Below, piece by piece: positions 10,801 through 20,726 of a stretch of DNA of 24,252 nt. The stretch comes from Discostella pseudostelligera. Taxonomy: Eukaryota; Bacillariophyta; Thalassiosirophyceae; Thalassiosirales; Thalassiosiraceae. The stretch's first letter is position 1, and every line of letters starts with the position of its first letter. The stretch is from positions 1 to 24,252 of the forward strand of contig JALLBK010000731.1 in assembly GCA_036940085.1 (NCBI GenBank), written 5' to 3'. The notes under the pieces were generated by a model. The model ran no database searches and was not told the origin of the DNA. It saw only the letters and a list, made by a program, of their open reading frames with translations. Both the position numbers and the translations under genes were made by a program.

Positions 10801-11078
10801 CCATGCTGCTGCTGCTGGTTGTCGTCGTCGTCGGAGACGGCATCGGTGCCGCCGGCATCGGGATGAATGCCGTCGGCATGACATGGCTCGTCGGTCGCTG
10901 TCATTATTTCTGTATTAGTATTGCTATTAGGTGATCGAGATTGAACTATAAGCAATGGGGTAGATGTTGGGTAACGGGGGTGGCGCCGCCGGACGCCATG
11001 GTCGAACTTTGGACTTTTGCATTTTGTTGGCTTCCCGCCAAGCAAAACAGCCGAGCGTTGGATCTTGTCCATGGGCAA
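4820..11078 (-). CDS. Very large TBC-domain Rab GTPase-activating protein, with F-box-like motif
   Basis: Once the duplicated segment at 9641-9785 is collapsed, one frame of about 2,061 residues runs from 11078 to the stop at 4820. Without this, a frameshift at the N (9713) splits it. The first 1,500 residues are mostly disordered: poly-Gln, acidic patches, Ser/Pro-rich linkers and copies of an SPSSLE-HKARS-RRQLR element. At about 1531-1567 (WNQPSIVLSILSFLGNP...) is an F-box-like motif. The C-terminal 500 residues form a TBC domain, which stimulates GTP hydrolysis on Rab GTPases in vesicle traffic. The arginine finger is IERDVTRAF (Arg near 1645) and the glutamine finger is YCQGMD (5531-5548, Gln near 1822). 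Both catalytic residues are present, so it is probably an active GAP. The two fingers are about 177 residues apart, far more than in canonical TBC domains, owing to a Ser/Asp-rich insert. Start 10904 (MTATDEP) is an alternative, and an E2F-like box at 11031-11042 would then be promoter. The Rab substrate is unknown. Confidence 0.82.
8912..9121 (-). repeat. Duplicated basic peptide element in the TBC protein
   Basis: Two 54-nt copies, 8912-8965 and 9068-9121, lie 156 nt apart in the same frame. Each encodes SPSSLE[R/K]HKARS[E/Q]RRQLR, a short amphipathic, strongly basic stretch. A weaker third copy (SPSSEKRRERRKFR) is encoded near 10101-10146. Conservation at protein level in a disordered region suggests a binding motif or recent internal duplication. 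The function is not known. Confidence 0.75.
9641..9785. other. Assembly artefact: 72-bp duplication around a single N
   Basis: Bases 9641-9712 and 9714-9785 are identical (72 bp) and are separated by one N at 9713. The 73 extra bases shift the minus-strand frame by one. Removing one copy with the N restores an uninterrupted frame across the TBC gene. This is what two overlapping contig ends joined without merging would look like. It is not evidence of a pseudogene. Confidence 0.9.
11031..11042. promoter_or_regulatory. E2F-like box near the TBC gene start
   Basis: The bases read CTTCCCGCCAAG, or CTTGGCGGGAAG on the minus strand, close to the E2F consensus TTTSSCGC. It lies inside the frame if translation starts at 11078, but 127 nt upstream if it starts at 10904. 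The regulatory role is inferred. Confidence 0.35.
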
Positions 11079-11140
11079 TATTTCGCGATATTTCCTACAG
11101 TCTTTCTGCTTGGTCGGCGCAACAACAGAGGGAGTGTGGA

Positions 11141-11148
11141 TGACGTCA
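11141..11148. promoter_or_regulatory. Palindromic CRE (TGACGTCA)
   Basis: A perfect 8-bp CRE palindrome, the site bound by CREB/ATF-type bZIP dimers. In the diatom Phaeodactylum, TGACGT elements in a carbonic anhydrase promoter respond to CO2/cAMP, so a similar control is possible here, but this is inference from the motif alone. Confidence 0.45.
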
Positions 11149-11391
11149 CAAAGTCATTGAGAGCAAAGATACTTAAGAACGGAATGACTCCGGAAATGAC
11201 TTTTGTATTCCCTCGCTCATGATGATATCCTTTTACTTATTTTGTGCAACCAGCGCGCTCATTCCTCATTCACCATGACAATGACATCCGCCTCCTCGTA
11301 GCTCCTCGTCGGTCGCTCCTCGCTCGAAACATCGACTTTGATTGAATATCTACCGACACTATCGGATCCACCCTCCTCGACGTCGACGCCA

Positions 11392-11394
<3 letters not shown>

Positions 11395-11456
<62 letters not shown>
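11395..11456. repeat. (GA)31 microsatellite
   Basis: An uninterrupted AG dinucleotide run of 62 nt in the 5' region of the RraA-like gene, ending 172 nt before its ATG. It could be a GAGA-type nucleosome-free element or simply a polymorphic microsatellite. Confidence 0.9.
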
Positions 11457-11459
<3 letters not shown>

Positions 11460-11628
11460 AAGTTGGAAGTTGTTACGGTCGTCTTCGTCAACGGCGGTGA
11501 TTGAGCTTATTCCCCATCTTTGACGCACCCTCTCGCGTAGGAGAGAGGAATCATCTCCAAACATACATCTACAACACTGAAAACAACCCTCCATCACTCC
11601 ATTCCATAACCCATCTAATAAAATCATC

Positions 11629-13203
11629 ATGTCGTACACCGCCCCCCTCTCAGAACGGATACGAATCCAACTTGAAATCTATTACGAAAACACTACCGAC
11701 TGCCTCATATCCATTTCCAAAAATTACAAACGACAATTTGTCGCTGGATCAGTACTACTCATGGTATTGCTCACAATGCGCAGTTCACGACAGAATATTC
11801 GTAGTGTCAAGACTATGGGCTATGGAAGTGGTAGTAGTAGTGAGAGTTATTATGGTGGATATGGAAGTAGTAGTAAAAAGGGGGGAATGTTGAGTAGATT
11901 GTTTGGTAGGAAGAAAAGCTCGTCAAGTTATTATGGCAGTGGTGGTGGACTCTATGGGTCAAGTTTGGGTGGAGGTGCCTATGGATCAAGTTCCGGGAGC
12001 ATGTTTGGTGGTGGTGGCAGTAGTCTCGGAGGTGGGGGTATGTCATCCTCCTATGGAGGCACTTCACTCTACGGTGGAGGATCATCTGGATTAAGGGGCG
12101 CAGCATCCATGGGTGGATCAAGTTATGGTAGTAGTATGGGTGGTGCATCATCATCATCGTTTGGTGGATCGAGTTTTAGTGGGGGAATGGGAGGAGGAGG
12201 TACTAGTGGGAAATCCCTCGCCACCCTAGTCGACTCCAATCCTACATCCATCGTCGTCCTTGATCCCTCGATCCACTTTTACGACTATGGTGGTTCACCA
12301 AGTTTCTATGGACAAATCGAAACCATCCAAGCGTTTGATTCACCCAACTTCATTAATCAAGTGATCAATCTACCCGGTCAGAATAAGGTATTACTCATTG
12401 ATGGAGGTGGGATACGATCGGATTTAAATGCTGTGTTTGATTATGATATGGCAAGCATCGCATCACGAAATGGATGGAAGGGTGTAATAGTGTATGGATT
12501 TGTACGCAATGTTTCGCAATTGCAACGAGTTTCGAACTTTGGAGTTAAAGCTTTGGGAACTTGTCCTATAAAAGGAAAAGGAGATGTAGGACAGAAGGAT
12601 ATAGAGTTGAGTGTAGGGACAACGCTTATACAGTCGGGGTGGTGGGTTTATGCTGATAATGATGGTGTGGTATTCAGTCAAGTGGATATTAGTGGTGGTA
12701 GCTTTGGTGGCGAGGGTGGCTCAGCATTCGGTGGCGGCGGCGGGGGTGGTACTAGTTCCATGATGTCTGGGGGATTTGGTGGAGGCATGAGTAGTACTAC
12801 GTCGGGAGGAGGTGGCTTTGGCTCATCCAGTATGGGGGGCAGTAGTTTCAGTACCGGTGGAGGAATGGCAGGGGGCGGACTAACTGGGGGTTATGGCAAT
12901 GGAGGAGGAACGGCATATGGCGGAGGTATGGGAGGTGGAGGATTTGGTTCTTCAACTGGCGGATTATCATCGTACGGAAGCAGCGGTAGTAGCATGGGTG
13001 GCACATCACTAACGGGAGGATATGGTTCTGGTGCCTTATCTGGCTACGGTTCTGGAGGAGGAACATCGTCCTTATACAGCGGATATGGCAACCAATATTC
13101 GTATGGATCGTCGTCGTACAGCAAAAAGAAGAAACACAAAACATTCAAACTGCTACTGGCCGCTGCCATCGCTGCTATTATATGGATAATTTGTCTCCGA
13201 TGA
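11629..13203 (+). CDS. RraA-like domain in a Gly/Ser-rich protein with two hydrophobic ends
   Basis: An intronless frame of 524 residues. Order: polar N-terminus; hydrophobic segment about 38-51 (FVAGSVLLMVLLTM); Gly/Ser/Tyr-rich repeats 64-192; a compact domain about 193-350; Gly/Ser-rich repeats 350-498; a Lys cluster; and a hydrophobic tail (about 507-522). The compact domain matches the RraA/HMG-aldolase family along its length: DGGG at 258-261, GWKGVIVYGFVRN at 282-294, then GVKALGTCP, and WVYADNDGVVFS near the end. Bacterial RraA inhibits RNase E, and related enzymes are divalent-metal aldolases for 4-hydroxy-4-methyl-2-oxoglutarate. The family usually has Arg-Asp at the metal site; here it is Arg293-Asn294, so aldolase activity is doubtful. 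RraA proteins are normally free-standing and about 160 residues long, so the membrane ends and Gly-rich arms are unusual. A structural or surface role is possible. It converges with the next gene, 90 bp between stops. Confidence 0.8.
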   Translation: MSYTAPLSERIRIQLEIYYENTTDCLISISKNYKRQFVAGSVLLMVLLTMRSSRQNIRSVKTMGYGSGSSSESYYGGYGSSSKKGGMLSRLFGRKKSSSSYYGSGGGLYGSSLGGGAYGSSSGSMFGGGGSSLGGGGMSSSYGGTSLYGGGSSGLRGAASMGGSSYGSSMGGASSSSFGGSSFSGGMGGGGTSGKSLATLVDSNPTSIVVLDPSIHFYDYGGSPSFYGQIETIQAFDSPNFINQVINLPGQNKVLLIDGGGIRSDLNAVFDYDMASIASRNGWKGVIVYGFVRNVSQLQRVSNFGVKALGTCPIKGKGDVGQKDIELSVGTTLIQSGWWVYADNDGVVFSQVDISGGSFGGEGGSAFGGGGGGGTSSMMSGGFGGGMSSTTSGGGGFGSSSMGGSSFSTGGGMAGGGLTGGYGNGGGTAYGGGMGGGGFGSSTGGLSSYGSSGSSMGGTSLTGGYGSGALSGYGSGGGTSSLYSGYGNQYSYGSSSYSKKKKHKTFKLLLAAAIAAIIWIICLR

Positions 13204-13293
13204 CTCCGAGCAATTGTTCTATTGAAACAAAATGTAAATTATGTATTAATACATTACGAAATGTTTTATCAAGTCGAATACGATGCACCCTCT

Positions 13294-15645
13294 CTAAACA
13301 TTGTTTGAGATCGTTGTCGGTGACGAAAGCTTCATTTCACAGTTGGAACTCATGGAATGGAGGTCGAACTTGAAATTAGTGATAGCTGACAAGATCTCAG
13401 AAGAAGACTTTTGCTCATTCCCCGTGACCGGTGCAATGATCATTGCAACGACTTCTCCGTTTTCATCACGATGAACAATCACCTTCGAACCGCTTTTCAT
13501 CAGTATGCTCTTATCACCCACAAAACACCAATCGTTTGTTGCTCTGCGACAGAAGTCGATCAAAAATCGAGACTCTTCCAACGGCATCTCATTCGATAAA
13601 TCGATAGCTGCTCGTGATGTAATGCTAAATACAACTCCTTTCAGTCTTGAAGTAAATAACATACGTGTCAAGGACGATTCACCTGCAAGAGATGGTATTG
13701 CTTTTACTATTCCCTTGTGATTGTTCGGAAGGGACTGGACAAGGTAGTTCAAACTGGAAATTGTTGGAGCGATGTAGTACCAACTCTCCTTGTCAAGGAG
13801 ATGGTTTACGATTCCAGCCAATGGCTATGTTGCAGTAGAAGCGGATGATTGAGTGATGACAATTAATCTATTGCGCACCGGTGAATGACGTAGTGACATA
13901 CCTTCAATGTGATTTCGCCGAAATTCGGTCGTATTGCATTGCCCAAATTGGATACTGTCGAGAGCGCATAGTACTGAAGACCAATGGAATGGACAGATGC
14001 ATTGGCCGATGAAGAGACAACCGCATTCTCAAGATAGTTACCCATCTGACCAACTTGAACTTCTAACAAGTCAACCCCATTACATTGACATAGAGCATCG
14101 AGGAGGTGGATACAAACAGTTGTCTGAAGCACATGACGAGCAGATGCGCTCCTGTTCTTGCTCCGCTTGAACGGTAACTTCGAAATAATAAATGCGAGGA
14201 GTCTCTCCGCGAAATGCTTGGGTGACAAATCACCACATGAAATGGCGTCATCCCTGCCAAACGCGAATATTAAGTTGGCAAGCGTTGATGATGTTTTCAT
14301 TACTCCAACCGATAGCGCTAGAAGAAATGTGACCCTGTCGACATATCTGCTGTTTGTGTCGTGTTCTACCGCCGTACCATTGCTAGATTTATTTCCAGCG
14401 ATGATTTCCCAAAACTGCCGCAACTCAGACGATACTTCACTATCAATGCTAGCTCCTGACGTTGTCAGCGCTTCTAATACCCAACATATGATGCTTACAT
14501 CGCCGGCCACGAGCGAAGTTGACTTTTCTAAAGCGATTGGTTTCCGTTGTCGTTTTCGGGGTGTGGAATTATTGATTACGCATGCCTTTTGCAAACTGCT
14601 CCACAAAGATTGACTTGTCAACTCATTTGTCGAGGTTGAAGACAGAAGGCGTGTCAGCAGAGTGCCAATGTTCCTACGAAGAGACGACTCTGTCTGTGTA
14701 TGAAACAGTAGCTGCGTCAATAGTGAGAGGAGGTGGGCCGCATCCTCGTGCGAATAACAATCGTCCAGTGCACGCGATACCAATATTCTCCGATGAAGGA
14801 TGTGCAACAAGACTTCATTGGTAAGTGGATGGTTGGACACAGTCATTGGATTGCCATTTCGGCCAGATGTCGATGACAACCAGCTAACGAGCAGATAATG
14901 TTGTTGTTGCTGCACCACGTAAGATGACTCATTTGATTCTGAACTACGACACAGTAAATGCGATGCATTTTCAAGGGCAATCACCAATTCGTGGAGTATT
15001 TCGATTGCCTGTGGTTGGAGATTGCACCCAGATTGAAAGAATGAATGACATCTGGGCACAACCACGAAGAGGATGGATTGGTAGAATTTCATCATGACGG
15101 TCGTCGATTCCGGTAGAACAGCGGACGGATCCGCCATCACAAGTTTCTTCAGTACATGCTTCATCAAATGAAGTTTTGCTAATGAATCATCCATCGTAGA
15201 CTCCTCGTGCAATGATGATGACGATGATGATGACCATAAATGGATGAAACATTCCAAACCTATGCGATATGCAATTCGATGTTTCGAATCAAAGTCACCC
15301 ATGACTTTGATCAAGTACCGTTCTACCTTGGGACGCAGTTCCTCAACCATGCGAAGATAGGGTAAACTTCCTGGGGCCATATCAGTCGTAGTGTTGTTGT
15401 GATACTCATATTCTGCGATTATCGACTGTGCCAATAGCGAGAGGTGACATGCTCGGACTAGCCGCTGGATATACTGAGTCATCAAGTTCCTACCATCACT
15501 ATCAGCGTCACTATCAACAGTGAGATTGGAGATTGTTGCCCCGTCTTTGAATGCAAATTGACATCGTCCATTCATCATCATTGTAATTAACGATGCAGTT
15601 CTTGCCAGTAAGAATACAAGGATCTTCGACTGCTTCTCCGCCGCC

Positions 15646-15677
<32 letters not shown>

Positions 15678-16868
15678 CGAACTATTCGCTTGGTGATGTT
15701 TCTTCGTCCTCGTCAATGACAATTGTATCCTATCCAATCCTTCATCTAAAAATCCCAGTAAATGACGTGTCATTTGTTCCAATAATGTACGAGCATTGTT
15801 CCAAATAAGTTGTAATTGTTCCATTTCCTCGAGTAGTAGATTGGTCAATGCTTTCCACCCTACTACCCCCGCCGCCGCCGCCGTCGTCGCCACAGCCGCT
15901 GTACCTTCCGACGCCATCGGCAATGATGTAATCTCCATGGGTGGAAGATTGAATATCCTAACAAATTTCTCCACTTTCAACTTGTCACACTCCAACAATG
16001 ATATGAAACATTCGGATATTTCACAAACACTCCGATAGGTTGGTCCCAATAATCGAATGCGATGTTGAATGTGTGGATGTACGATGGTGAGAATAGATTG
16101 TAAGTAGGATAGTACTGTGGATGCTGCTGCTGCTGCTGCTGCTGCTGCTGATGCTCGTGAGGATGAGGTACGTGACAATGCAGAGGATGAAAAAGCTGAT
16201 GCCAATGTTGACGATCCACTGCTGCCAGTAGTATTGTTACTTGAATCTCGTAATTCCGTCAAGTATTGTGAAAGCGAGGAATTCATCCGTTTCAATAATT
16301 CAATCGCCAGCTTTTCCCATCCCTCCTCTGACATTACTGCTGTTGATAATGTTGATTTCATTGGATCGTTGGTAGCCGACATTGGCGGTGGTGGTGTCAT
16401 CGTTGTCGTCATTGTCGTCGTAGTAGTAGTAGAGGTAGTAGTAGTAGAGGTAGTAGGAGTAGTCACTACTGGACGATCCAATGCACATTGAATCAATCTA
16501 AAATATCCCTTAATTTTCAGTCGCCATGTCATTGCATCACCATCACTATAACTATTATCACCACCAACCAAAGTCAAAGCCAAAGCAGGTTGAGTATCGG
16601 AATACAAGATTTGCATGGCATGACGGAAGATAGATAGACCAGCAGTGGTGGTGCGAATGTGATACTGCAGTGAGCTCCAACTGTCTTTGTCGACTTCATC
16701 ATCAACGCCTTCGAGGACGCCGGTGACATCATCATCATCATCAACAACCGCGTCATCATCAGTGGGATCAGTTGCTGCTGGTCTGCCATGCGGATGTTGG
16801 GCAGATCCTCGTCGTACTACTGGCCATCCCAAGAGGCGGTAGGCTGGAATGTCATTGTCGGAGTCCAT
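13294..16868 (-). CDS. Unrecognised large helical protein, two exons
   Basis: Exon 1 runs 16868-13902 and exon 2 runs 13824-13294, about 1,165 residues. Splicing is phase 0 (Lys into PLAGIVNHLLDKESW). The frame is open upstream to an ATG at 17045, but the extra 59 residues would be encoded by a GACA-type simple repeat (LSVGLSVCLS) and hold an E2F-like box, so the start at 16868 (MDSDNDIPAY) is preferred. The protein is rich in Leu-heavy amphipathic stretches (such as LLSLLTQLLFHTQTESSLRR), suggesting an alpha-helical scaffold of HEAT/ARM type. These are interrupted by Thr, Ala and Ser runs from trinucleotide repeats. No catalytic motif or known domain is recognised. The C-terminal 175 residues (FCRRATNDWCFVGDKS...) look globular and may be the best conserved part. 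It shares a divergent promoter with eIF3a. Confidence 0.72.
13825..13901 (-). other. Intron of the helical-protein gene
   Basis: On the minus strand the donor is GTATGT (first base 13901) and the acceptor ends in ATAG (last base 13825), giving 77 nt. Both sides are phase 0. The unspliced frame stops at 13863, 39 nt into the intron, while a 175-residue open frame continues beyond it. Confidence 0.75.
15646..15677. repeat. (GAT)n trinucleotide run
   Basis: A near-perfect GAT run within the minus-strand helical-protein gene, read there as a Ser run. A slippage-prone repeat in a predicted loop. Confidence 0.8.
16122..16150. repeat. (GCT)n trinucleotide run
   Basis: A perfect TGC/GCA run encoding poly-Ala (about ten residues) in the minus-strand helical-protein gene. 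A longer Thr-rich run of the same protein lies at about 16405-16460. Confidence 0.8.
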
Positions 16869-16943
16869 GGTCGACGTCGCGTCTTTGTCTTTGGTCTTTG
16901 GCGCTGTTGCTTGTTGCTTGTTTGTTTTGTTTGTTGTTGGGTT

Positions 16944-16957
16944 GGGCGCGCCGAAAA
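16944..16957. promoter_or_regulatory. E2F-like box upstream of the helical-protein gene
   Basis: The minus strand reads TTTTCGGCGCGCCC, matching the E2F core TTTCSGCGC closely. It lies about 76 nt upstream of the preferred ATG at 16868 and about 330 nt upstream of eIF3a. Function is inferred. Confidence 0.35.
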
Positions 16958-16962
16958 TCGTA

Positions 16963-16995
16963 GACAGACAGACCGACAGACCGACAGACAGACAG
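16963..16995. repeat. (GACA/GACC)n simple repeat
   Basis: A GACA tetranucleotide run with GACC variants in the upstream region between the helical-protein gene and eIF3a. If translated from the ATG at 17045 it would encode an improbable Leu-Ser-Val repeat, which argues for the downstream start. Confidence 0.75.
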
Positions 16996-17284
16996 ATTTT
17001 GTGTGGCTCCCATCGATCGATCGTCGCCGCCCAGGCAGAGCGCATTGCATTGAATTGAATTGAATTGCATCATTGAATTGTTGGAGTATATGGTACTCGA
17101 CCACCACCACCCCCCCAACCCCTCTCGTCCATAGTATCATCCATCAGTCAGTGAGCCTGCCCCTCTTCGAGCAATAATCTGGAAGCAGAGAGTTCGATTT
17201 ATTAGCGTGCGTGCCGAGCTGTGAAATCATCGCCTTGGCGCTTAGATACTACACCGCCACCATCTATAGCTATAGCCAATAATC

Positions 17285-20200
17285 ATGTCAGCCTACAACT
17301 CCTACCTCGCCAAACCCGAAAACGCCCTCCGTCGTGCTCATGAACTGCACGCCATCTCGCAACCACACGCCTCCCTCGCTCTCCTTCACGAGACACTCTC
17401 CAGTCGTCGACACAAGACATGGTCACCCACCTATGAAAAAATAATCCTCTTCTATCTCGACTTATGTTTAGATTTGGGTAGAGCAAGAGAAGCCAAGGAT
17501 GGATTGCACCAGTATAGGAATTTAAGTCAAAGTCAAGCTCCGGGGAGTTTGGAGGGTGTGATACGACATTTGATTGAAAAGGCGGAGGCGAAGTGTCGAG
17601 AGGCGAAAGAGCTGGCCGAGAAGGGTGGCGAGATCAAACCATCTACTGCTGCTGCGGCTACCGATGCCACTGGTGGTGGTGAGGCAGTAGTGGACGTGGC
17701 CATCACCACCGACGAACCCATCATGATGGATGATGAAATTGATCTCTACGATGGTAATCCTCAATCCATCCTCTTATCCACCATGTCGTCCAATCCCGAA
17801 AAAGCCCAACGCGAGACTGCCCTCCTCTTCCCCGCACTTAAATTCCTATGGGAAGTCTATCGTGCTGTATTGGACATTCTCAAGAGTAACTCCAAATTGG
17901 AACGATTGTATCATGGTGCTGCTGTCTCGGCATTGCGATTCTGTGCGGAATATAAACGACGAGTGGAGTTTCGACGATTGTGTGATATGATGAGAATGCA
18001 TCTCGGGAATTTGACCAAGTATGGTGGTGTGAATGTGGCCAAGTTTGAGGATGGAGGGAAGAATAATAAGGTACGCCGCTTTTCCTGGTTGTTGACATCA
18101 TCTTGAATGAGTTGTTGACCTAGTATGGCCTCTCGTTTTTTTGCGCTCACATACTTCAATATAATATATTGGTTCTTTTTCCCCCCACTCTATTTTTCTT
18201 GATGTTCGTAACATGGTCAAAAAAGGTCCGAGGATGGGAAGGATGGACCGCTGAATCGATTGAACTCCATCTCCAAACTCGATTCGCTCAACTCGAAACT
18301 GCCTCCTCCCTACGTCTCTTCACCGAGGGCTTTCGCACCGTCGAGGATATTTACAACATTCTACAAATCTCACGCTCCCGTCGTAAGATTCCCGGTGTCA
18401 ATATCCCACCCCCCAAGGCCAAGATATTGGCAGCCTACTATGAAAAATTGACGAACTTATTCTGGGTTAGTGAAAACTACCTATTTCATGCCTTTGCTTG
18501 GTACAAGTACTACTCGCTATGCAAGGAGTACAATCGTGGAATGAGTGCCGAGATGAAGAAGAGGCAGGCGAGTGCGGTACTGTTGGCGGCATTGTGCATC
18601 CCGGCCACCACTGCCGAGAAGGGTGGTCGCAGAAATGGTGCCGGTAACAAGACGTTGGGACAACAGAGGGATGCCATCCAAACCACCGTCGAAGATGATA
18701 TAGCCAAGGAAAAAATGGCCCGCCTCGCTACATTGCTAGGGTTTCATACCACCGAACCAAGTCGCGAGGCGATATTGGCTGAGATTCGTTCTCGGAATAT
18801 TATGGAGGATGTTCCTGACTACTTGCGTGAATTGTACGTCGTGTTGGAGGATACGACTGATCCATTGGCGATGGTCGAGCGTTCTCGTTCGTTGTTGGAT
18901 AAACTCCATGCTGAGACGGGTGTGATGACCTTGTCGGAGACCAAGGCTGCCGCTGCAGATGGTGCCCAGGATGAAGCTCCCGTCGAAGATCATACTCTTG
19001 CCAAGTATGTCCAACCTTTGACAAATGTGCTCATTCTCAAGCTCATCTTTAATTTGTCATCGGCATATCATACCATCTCCATTGATCATGTCAAGAATCT
19101 GACGTCGGGATTGGGTATTAGCTTTGAACAGATGGAGAAATCGATTGTGCTGTCGACCCAATCTCGTGCACTAAGTGTGCGTATTGATCATCGATTGGGA
19201 TGTATTCGTTTTGGTAGTGCAGCGCTGGAAAGTGATCGTATGCGTGGTCAGCTCTCGACGTTGGCCAAACGACTTACTACGGCATGCAATATTATTTCTC
19301 CACCCGATGTCAATGCCATTTCTGCCGAACGTGCGCCCATCTACGCGGAGGTTCGGGCCAACCTGGAATATGAGCATCTTGCCACCCTGGAACGTCGTAT
19401 CATCATCGAAAAGCGTAAGGAGGAGGCGGAGCGTCAAGTCCAGGAACGTCTTCGTAAGGAGGAGGCAGCCCGTAAAGCTGAGGAACTTGCCCGTAAGGCC
19501 GAGGAGGATCGTCGATTGGCACGAGAGCAGAAGATGCGTGAGCGTGAGAAGCTTCAGAAGATCCAGGAGGAGATGGATGCTATGGAGAAGAAGCGATATC
19601 TCACGGCCATGGGACGGTCGGTGGATAAGATGACAGCCGAGGAGTTGAAGACGGTGGATACGGTGGCATTGGCGAAGGAGCATGCCGAGAAGGCTACCAA
19701 GAAGAGGGAGGAGGCCGAACGGAAGGTTAAGGAGGCAGCACGACAGTTGGATTATCTTGTCCGAGCTACGCGCATTGAGGAATTGGCACGCATTAAGCAA
19801 AGCTTTGAAGAACGGGTGAAGGAGGATAAACAACGATATGAGGAGGAGGTGGTGGAGCGTGCCAAACAGGCGAAGGAGCAATGGATTACCGATGTTGCCG
19901 ACAAGAAGCAGTTGGCGGAATGTTCTGCGTTCGATTACACTTCTAAATTCGAGTCTATGATTATGGCCGCTCGTATGGTGGTGCATGATAAGGCATGCAG
20001 GGAGGAGGATGCACGGGCGGAGGTTGAGGCTGAGAGGAAGAAGTTTGATCGAGCTCGTAAGCGCAAGCAGGATGAGGCGAGGCGTCTGGAGGAGGAAAGG
20101 CTTGCTGCCGAGAGGGAAGAGGCCGAGCGGAAGGCAGAGGAGGAACGTCAGCGGAAGGAAGAAGAGAGGAAGGAGAGGCAGGAAGAAATGGAAAGGAAGG

Positions 20201-20547
20201 AACGCATACGAATGGAGGAGCAGCGCGAGCGTGAACAGCGTGAGCGACAGGAGAGATCGTCTCAACCCACTTCCAGGCTTGGAGGGGGGTTGTCTTCGAG
20301 TAGCGGGGAGGGTGGATCGACCGGCAAGTACGTCCCGCCCTCGCGCAGAGGAGACGGAGGTGGTGGTGGTGGCGGCGATGGTGGATCTCGATGGGGGAAC
20401 GCTGGACCTTCTCGCGGGGGTGGTTATGGTGGAGGTCGCTATGATGGCAGTAGGGATGATGGAGGTAGGGATCGTGCTGGCGGCGGCGGCGGCAGATACG
20501 ATAGTCGTGACAGTGGTCCTCCTTCTACGAACAGTCGATGGAACTAA
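17285..20547 (+). CDS. EIF3A: Eukaryotic translation initiation factor 3 subunit A (eIF3a)
   Basis: Exons 17285-18070 and 18226-20547 give 1,035 residues, close to plant and yeast eIF3a and shorter than the human protein. eIF3a is the scaffold of the eIF3 complex, which binds the 40S subunit and recruits mRNA. The N-terminus (KPENALRRAHEL, then SRRHKTW and LDLGRAREAKDGLHQYRN) is diagnostic of the family. A helical region and PCI domain (about residues 340-580) follow, including SIELHLQTRFAQLE and the winged-helix part around LSTQSRALSVRIDHRLGCIRF. A very long charged coiled coil (about 640-945) carries repeated KEEAERK-type heptads. The tail is Gly/Arg-rich with RGGG and DGGRDR elements, suited to RNA binding. 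An Ala/Thr/Gly-rich insert near 125-150 interrupts the N-terminal helical region. The ATG lies within a short 417-nt interval from the divergent neighbour. Confidence 0.96.
18071..18225 (+). other. Intron of eIF3a
   Basis: Donor GTACGC at 18071 and acceptor CAAAAAAG ending at 18225, 155 nt, phase 0. Splicing joins KNNK to VRGWEGWTAESIELHLQTRF, which restores the expected order of the eIF3a helical region. The unspliced frame stops at 18106. Confidence 0.85.
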
Positions 20548-20726
20548 AATCATGGTCAATGGACCACTCTTTAAGAGGTATAACCGAGTTAGTTAATTTC
20601 ATCTGATCCAAAGACTACTTCGAACTTTATCAAGAACTGTATTGAGAAATGACAGCGCCTTACATTTATTTCTGACGCAATATCGGCTCAGCAACGCAAA
20701 CTAGCTTCCCTATTCATGTGCCGAAT

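Larger units (their letters stand above)
11079..11628. promoter_or_regulatory. Shared divergent promoter region (TBC gene / RraA-like gene)
   Basis: This 550-nt stretch lies between two divergently oriented genes and has no supported gene. It holds a palindromic TGACGTCA at 11141-11148, a (GA)31 tract at 11395-11456, and further TGAC half-sites near 11153 and 11185. It probably carries the start sites and 5' UTRs of both genes. No clear TATA box was found. Confidence 0.5.

Noticed and set aside
16869..17045. N-terminal 59-residue extension of the helical protein
   Set aside because: It would be encoded by a GACA simple repeat and a GC-rich E2F-like box, with no sign of a signal peptide or domain.
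19171..20559. Long minus-strand open frame opposite eIF3a
   Set aside because: It is a shadow of the highly biased eIF3a coiled-coil codons. Its Leu/His-rich composition mirrors the plus-strand Lys/Glu codons.
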